A DNA stretch of 64,000 bases from Antedon mediterranea (Eukaryota; Echinodermata; Crinoidea; Comatulida; Antedonidae): the NCBI RefSeq assembly GCF_964355755.1, contig NC_092676.1:21372288-21436287 (forward strand). The letters run 5' to 3'. The translations under genes were made by a program, and so were the position numbers. Under the pieces are notes generated by a model that saw nothing but the letters and a program-made list of their open reading frames with translations, was not told where the DNA came from and searched no databases. Below are positions 63,501-64,000 of this stretch, piece by piece; within the stretch, counting starts at the first letter, position 1, and every line of letters starts with the position of its first letter.

Positions 63501-63740
63501 AAATATCATGTTTTTAGTTTGTTTTGCACATAACTCGAAAAACAGAATCCTAATTGTCTACACACACATAGAAAAATGATTACAATAGTTCCTTTTAGCA
63601 TCAAATGCAAATAGAGTATTATTTCATCTAAACCTATTCCATATCCAAATTAACTTATAACCTTTGTCTTAAAAAAACATTACATACCTTTCCATCTCTT
63701 TCATTTTGTCAATTATAATGTAGAGGACAGTCTGAAACTC
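18491..63740 (-). CDS. RNF213: RNF213 (mysterin) orthologue, giant AAA+ ATPase and E3 ubiquitin ligase, 78 exons, N-terminus outside the window
   Basis: I traced 78 exons on the minus strand from 63,740 down to the TGA at 18,491-18,493. Every junction has GT/AG and phases fit throughout, giving 13,632 nt (about 4,540 codons). Human RNF213 has about 5,200 residues, so most of the missing part is the N-terminus, upstream of 64,000. In order: N-terminal arm and stalk, AAA+ core with Walker motifs (GVGKS in one unit; GETGCGKT plus FFDEAN; GKPGSSKS plus VVLDE), E3 module with RING, RZ-type finger and C-terminal domain. In vertebrates RNF213 is a cytosolic E3 that coats bacteria, including ubiquitylating LPS, acts on lipid droplets and is the moyamoya disease susceptibility gene; function in this animal is inferred. 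Exon coordinates are in the segment entries. Confidence 0.95.
18676..19270. repeat. Higher-order minisatellite in the last RNF213-like intron
   Basis: Built from 17-bp units AGTAAGTGAGTATGAAT or AGTAAGTGAGTTTGAAT and a 16-bp unit AGGAGCGAGTTTGAAT. In the middle of the array they form a 67-bp higher-order unit (16+17+17+17), repeated about three times from about 18,933. The units contain no stop on the minus strand in two frames, which creates open frames of about 250 residues. Because clean splice sites flank it, I take it as intronic. Confidence 0.9.
20106..20225. mobile_element. Fragment of the GCGCAACGCAA MITE family
   Basis: The block CCTAAAACCTGGTC...TATTTTAGGGTCTAAAAT, then CAACATAGGCGCAACGCAAATGAGTTGACCAA, repeats the left half of 17,216-17,392. 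It lies in the RNF213-like intron between 19,806 and 20,313. The right end is missing. Confidence 0.6.
25056..25819 (-). CDS. RNF213: RNF213-like: RZ-type zinc finger (3 exons)
   Basis: Exons: 25,726-25,819; 25,471-25,505 (only 35 nt); 25,056-25,162. Joined, they read FLPAMPQDN...MTWNQCPNGHPYVIGD followed by CGRATFTGYCLECNLPIGG. The ligand set C-x3-H, C, C-x2-C is the RZ (RNF213-ZNFX1) finger. In vertebrate RNF213 this finger is needed for ubiquitylation of lipopolysaccharide and other non-protein targets, so the antibacterial activity could be old. The intron upstream (25,820-27,727) carries a Helitron. Confidence 0.94.
25966..27360 (+). mobile_element. Non-autonomous Helitron, copy 1
   Basis: Starts TCTATATATAAATTTACG and ends CCATCTAG. 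It sits exactly between A (25,965) and T (27,361), the A|TC...CTRR|T rule of Helitrons. It aligns along nearly its whole length with copy 2 at 50,744. Copy 1 lacks about 28 bp that in copy 2 form the 3' hairpin, and carries a palindromic insertion at 27,060-27,083. No Rep/helicase gene is present. Confidence 0.85.
27053..27090. mobile_element. Palindromic micro-insertion (24 bp) with 7-bp direct duplication
   Basis: Palindrome 27,060-27,083: arm CATGGAGGTAT, centre AA, exact complement arm. Flanked by GTTTAGT at 27,053-27,059 and 27,084-27,090. The other Helitron copy has a single GTTTAGT and no palindrome at the same place (51,775-51,781), which gives a paralogous empty site. Confidence 0.75.
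27728..31390 (-). CDS. RNF213: RNF213-like: E3 core between RING and RZ finger (8 exons)
   Basis: Exons: 31,136-31,390; 30,879-30,987; 29,358-29,591; 29,002-29,166; 28,518-28,634; 28,218-28,328; 28,026-28,079; 27,728-27,922. Begins with ETIAKHNAFRQCCNSFF, matching the block just after the RING in vertebrates, then mostly helical sequence (LLREACGFCRRNKQ, CLLLSVFREITMN). The 54-nt exon at 28,026 offers two adjacent GTAAG donors; only the downstream one keeps phase. The exon at 30,879 sits 11 nt from a transposon insertion in its downstream intron. Confidence 0.88.
30034..30867. mobile_element. TIR element (834 bp) with 7-bp duplication at a splice donor
   Basis: The ends CAAAGAATATATAT...CAAGAATGAGTA...CCGCGATTTT are inverted over about 41 bp with few mismatches. 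The flanks carry the 7-bp duplication CATATAC (30,027-30,033 and 30,868-30,874). The interior shows a second inverted match (GGCGGATGTATAC-like) and no transposase. It lies directly beside the donor of exon 30,879-30,987. Confidence 0.85.
31471..31760. mobile_element. Short inverted-repeat element in the intron after the RING exon
   Basis: The left end GGTTATGTTGACATGACACTCAACT is inverted relative to the right end (reverse complement AGGTTGACACGCTACTCAACT and GTTGACATGAGCACTCC). No coding capacity. The arms are imperfect, so the boundaries are approximate. Confidence 0.5.
31871..32059 (-). CDS. RNF213: RNF213-like: RING finger exon
   Basis: This single exon encodes all RING ligands: CGIC, then LPC, a KPKHH segment, VFCKGC and KCASC. 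Spacing between the third Cys and the His is two residues longer than in human RNF213 (C-KPKH-H versus C-DH). The acceptor (TTGCAG) is clear. The 3' end is uncertain: 31,871 (donor GTTTTA) and 31,889 (donor GTGTAA) both keep phase with the next exon at 31,390; the stronger-looking GTAAAG between them does not. The RING in vertebrate RNF213 contributes little to its main ligase activity, which depends more on the RZ finger and E3 shell. Confidence 0.9.
32167..32245 (+). mobile_element. tRNA-like SINE fragment
   Basis: Contains the A-box-like TGGCGAAGTGGTTAGAGC. A decayed B box (GGTTGTGTTTTCAA) follows about 40 bases on. It lies in the intron 32,060-32,443. Confidence 0.5.
32444..37491 (-). CDS. 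RNF213: RNF213-like: sixth AAA+ region, hinge and E3 shell before the RING (13 exons)
   Basis: Exons: 37,383-37,491; 36,716-36,919; 36,431-36,567; 36,055-36,284; 35,658-35,822; 35,202-35,459; 34,833-34,965; 34,199-34,533; 33,905-34,077; 33,424-33,627; 32,979-33,169; 32,696-32,804; 32,444-32,544. Landmarks: DAFVGYHGDT, LLMRATPESV, HVVFIIQLPRV, GGLWSSAHIDDL, a Glu-rich linker in 35,202-35,459, FPFSWIVKRKFDDIW, and VKSVDLVASVHLAF...QARFRHF. The linker exon begins right after GAAG, repeated at the end of the previous exon. The segment forms the scaffold that holds the RING in the known structure. Confidence 0.9.
35511..35540. repeat. Perfect 30-bp palindrome
   Basis: Half-site AACAACAATTAACAA followed by its exact reverse complement, with no spacer. 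It lies in the intron between 35,459 and 35,658. No flanking duplication is visible, so unlike the CATGGAG palindromes it may be simple AT-rich sequence. Confidence 0.8.
37190..37262 (-). mobile_element. Decayed tRNA-like SINE fragment
   Basis: On the minus strand CTTCCAATCCCAAGATCATGGCC resembles CTTCCAATCCCAAGGTACTAGG in the element at 47,738. The rest is too worn to classify. Confidence 0.3.
38285..40181 (-). CDS. RNF213: RNF213-like: fifth AAA+ region (5 exons)
   Basis: Exons: 40,019-40,181; 39,584-39,696; 39,278-39,401; 38,711-38,904; 38,285-38,467. Conserved blocks are FFGLRDFYSLIKM (across the 41,161/40,181 junction), YGSSFPFDQEYTQ, VVLLNLDNLYESLYDALNQ, YVDLGLGTHRVKC and FPIPLINRLEKHFL. 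No Walker A lysine loop is seen, as expected for the inactive units. This is the part of the window most similar to vertebrate RNF213 and on its own secures the orthology. Confidence 0.94.
40428..40515 (+). mobile_element. Decayed copy of the 7.9-kb tRNA-like repeat
   Basis: Shares TACCA-GAAAGCCCCAG, the GGATGTCTGCAT anticodon-arm region and the GGTTGGGCA end with 7,910-7,990. The cloverleaf is broken. It lacks the palindromic insertion found after the 7.9-kb copy. Confidence 0.6.
41161..44426 (-). CDS. RNF213: RNF213-like: catalytic AAA4 unit (7 exons)
   Basis: Exons: 44,346-44,426; 43,785-43,994; 43,171-43,334; 42,427-42,649; 42,008-42,178; 41,501-41,673; 41,161-41,274. Walker A is LFLVGKPGSSKSLAKT (42,427-42,649) and Walker B is VVVLDEVGLAEDSP (42,008-42,178). 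A sensor-like block FIGISNWALDPAKMNRG is in 41,501-41,673. All match the vertebrate protein almost residue for residue. Exon 43,785-43,994 contains an insert rich in Glu/Asp, with a DEDDDDDFE run, between the SFVSLRDVERTL block and the next helix; I take it as a surface loop. Confidence 0.95.
43600..43676 (+). mobile_element. Possible tRNA-like SINE fragment
   Basis: A segment with GGTAGGCTAGAGGTA and CTAATGATCTGGAGGTCATTAG recalls a tRNA D arm and anticodon arm, but no B box is convincing. Confidence 0.25.
44475..44612 (+). mobile_element. tRNA-derived SINE, second copy of the 15.5-kb family
   Basis: Starts AGTGGCTCAGCGGTTAAGACAG, continues with CGCTCCATGGTTCTG and ends near TGGACTATAAACCCT, the same order as the minus-strand copy at 15,508-15,781. 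It lies in the RNF213-like intron 44,427-45,164. Confidence 0.7.
45165..49124 (-). CDS. RNF213: RNF213-like: catalytic AAA3 unit (9 exons)
   Basis: Exons: 48,962-49,124; 48,538-48,712; 48,231-48,343; 47,878-48,069; 47,080-47,202; 46,657-46,786; 46,071-46,309; 45,784-45,866; 45,165-45,298. Walker A GETGCGKTR is in 46,657-46,786 and Walker B ILFFDEANTTEAI in 46,071-46,309, followed by a sensor-like IVAACNPYK. The corresponding Lys and Glu are the ones mutated in classic ATPase-dead human RNF213, so ATP hydrolysis is expected to be kept. DFATPSLQMSDES, TMTFMGF and LVYRVQALPPSM are strongly conserved flanking blocks. Confidence 0.93.
46480..46514. mobile_element. Palindromic micro-insertion (21 bp) with 7-bp direct duplication
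   Basis: Palindrome 46,487-46,507: arm CATGGAGGAA, centre A, exact complement arm. Flanked by TTTGTAG at 46,480-46,486 and 46,508-46,514. It sits in the intron between exons 46,657 and 46,309. Confidence 0.65.
47655..47685. repeat. (TTTA)n microsatellite
   Basis: About seven units of TTTA in an RNF213-like intron. Confidence 0.85.
47738..47820 (+). mobile_element. tRNA-like SINE fragment
   Basis: A-box-like TTGGTTAACGTGTTAGCC and an intact B box GGTTCAATCC are about 30 bases apart. It lies in the RNF213-like intron 47,203-47,877. The T-arm match is good but the acceptor stem is not. Confidence 0.5.
49389..52890 (-). CDS. RNF213: RNF213-like: second AAA+ unit with P-loop (5 exons)
   Basis: Exons: 52,752-52,890; 52,334-52,550; 50,427-50,658; 49,991-50,149; 49,389-49,503. 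Exon 50,427-50,658 carries SNRPGVGKSLLVQRY, a P-loop ending GKS, then FHLDIS. In vertebrate RNF213 the matching unit holds a tightly bound, structural ATP. FKLVIICNRERE and LCRPPREVLGLE are other conserved blocks. The intron between 50,658 and 52,334 has been enlarged by a complete Helitron. Donors at 49,991 (GTCTGT) and 52,334 (GTTAAT) are weak but phase-consistent. Confidence 0.88.
49550..49833. mobile_element. Short TIR element ending GGCCCGTATTCATG
   Basis: The left end GGCCCGTATTCATGG is inverted against the right end CATGAATAATGGGC. Internally, AGTCCAGAACTAA and AGTCCAGGACTAAA repeats occur. It fills most of the intron 49,504-49,990 and encodes nothing. Confidence 0.65.
50744..52182 (+). 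mobile_element. Non-autonomous Helitron, copy 2 with intact 3' hairpin
   Basis: Starts TCTATATATAAATTTACG. It ends with a hairpin whose outer arms are GGTACGC and GCGTACC around GAGCGAAGCGA, then ATCTAG. It lies between A (50,743) and T (52,183). The terminal layout is the textbook Helitron one. It fills the intron between exons 52,334 and 50,658. Confidence 0.9.
53306..56200 (-). CDS. RNF213: RNF213-like: linker into the AAA+ core (5 exons)
   Basis: Exons: 56,039-56,200; 54,815-55,668; 54,576-54,703; 53,884-53,961; 53,306-53,409. The 854-nt exon is the largest in the gene. It encodes the WYDYIDERREDLYHLNFYT block, alignable to vertebrate RNF213, followed by a very acidic loop (many Glu/Asp at about 55,140-55,250) that looks disordered. 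LQSKLMLVAGKAHR, IGNPNLIVSP and LPSYDEVLLC are further conserved landmarks. This part builds the first, nucleotide-free AAA+ unit in the known structure; that role is from the family. Confidence 0.88.
54268..54281. repeat. (AC)n microsatellite
   Basis: Seven AC units in the intron between exons 54,576 and 53,961. Confidence 0.8.
56302..56568. mobile_element. MITE with perfect 28-bp TIRs and TA duplication
   Basis: The left end (TA)AAGCCTGGTTTCCATAAA continues into ATCGCTACAC. The right end is its exact reverse complement. TA flanks both ends, as for Tc1/mariner-like or related elements. The interior is CpG-rich and contains a doubled TATTTAGCGCTCGCGTAC. It lies in the intron 56,201-57,303. 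Confidence 0.85.
57304..63740 (-). CDS. RNF213: RNF213-like: N-terminal arm/stalk segment (10 exons)
   Basis: Exons, 5' to 3': 63,688-63,740; 62,365-62,644; 62,054-62,158; 61,726-61,854; 61,180-61,345; 60,684-61,028; 59,611-60,227; 58,522-58,681; 57,737-57,954; 57,304-57,435. The first listed starts at a phase-0 acceptor, so more coding exons must lie beyond the window. The segment is helical and poorly conserved except around FVDLAMIQAGE and MEVDRVACLHRVATG (57,737-57,954) and the SHGAMEVTS...GIYEIG block (57,304-57,435), which match the vertebrate protein. The 617-nt exon is the second largest. I see no extra recognisable domain in the less conserved exons. Confidence 0.88.
58060..58187. 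repeat. Inverted repeat, possible foldback element
   Basis: ATTCAACATACCT faces AGGTATGTTGAAT across about 20 bp. The similarity extends outward through TAGTTTAAAC and GATTAAAT on each side with gaps. It lies in the intron 57,955-58,521. Confidence 0.5.
58930..59605. repeat. Repeat with direct ends and an internal tandem duplication
   Basis: AAGTTAGYGTTTACCGACCGACC occurs at about 58,963 and again at about 59,547. Between them a segment of about 97 bp (GCCATATGATGATTTATGCC to TGTGAAGATA) is present twice in tandem, at about 59,218 and 59,315, nearly identical. The right end stops within about 10 nt of the splice donor of exon 59,611-60,227. Confidence 0.65.
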
Positions 63741-64000
63741 CTGTATGGCAAAGATAATTATATATCAGATGTTTGTACTGCTTTGTTAGAAAAGGCAGAG
63801 ATATGTTACACAAAATTAACATATATTAATAATAAAAAAGTTGATAAAACTTATGGAAAAAATATATAAATAAAAAGTGAAGTAACAAAAACCAAAATAT
63901 ATGAATAAAAAGGTGACAAATCTTTAACAAAATTATAACAAATTATTAAAAAGGTTACAATTAAAGCACTGTTGTTATTTTTAAATCTTAGTGCAATAAT
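63741..64000. other. RNF213-like intron running off the window
   Basis: After the acceptor at 63,741-63,743 the remaining sequence is AT-rich intron. I see no further exon before the edge. Confidence 0.6.

Overview
This is an animal (eukaryotic) genomic window. Genes are split by many GT-AG introns, intergenic and intronic DNA is AT-rich, and it is crowded with short transposon remnants, tRNA-derived repeats and minisatellites. TAGGCCTA-type runs are frequent, and the main protein keeps the full architecture known from deuterostomes. I favour a marine invertebrate deuterostome, possibly an echinoderm; this is an inference, not a proof.

Layout. 1-2.4 kb: a minisatellite, a decayed LINE reverse-transcriptase remnant (minus strand) and a CpG-rich patch leading to a short two-exon coding fragment that looks like the C-terminus of a MADF/BESS-type protein. 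2.4-6.4 kb: no genes; repeats, including one arm of a repeat pair whose inverted partner lies 10 kb away. 6.4-7.6 kb (plus): a two-exon secreted protein resembling a neurotrophin/Spaetzle-type cystine knot but with only four cysteines. 7.9-15.8 kb: tRNA-like repeats, MITEs and SINEs, no convincing gene. 16.2-17.2 kb (plus): a gene with an N-terminal region that may be ubiquitin-like and a C-terminal domain carrying ADP-ribosyltransferase-like motifs, broken in this assembly by a 14-G run.

18.5-64 kb (minus): one giant gene, an RNF213 (mysterin) orthologue. I traced 78 exons by hand, from 63,740 down to the stop codon at 18,491. Their lengths and phases join without conflict, giving about 4,540 codons (13,632 nt including the stop). 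The first part of the protein lies beyond the right edge. The AAA+ core, RING finger, RZ-type zinc finger and C-terminal region are all present with their key residues.

The RNF213-like E3 and the ADP-ribosyltransferase-like gene converge tail to tail. The RNF213 introns hold two Helitron copies, several TIR elements, SINE fragments and a higher-order minisatellite.

The most unusual observation is a set of three tiny perfect or near-perfect palindromes (21, 24 and 30 bp). Each begins CATGGAG and ends CTCCATG, and each is flanked by a different exact 7-bp direct duplication. For one of them a paralogous empty site is present in the same window. They behave like ultra-short mobile insertions.
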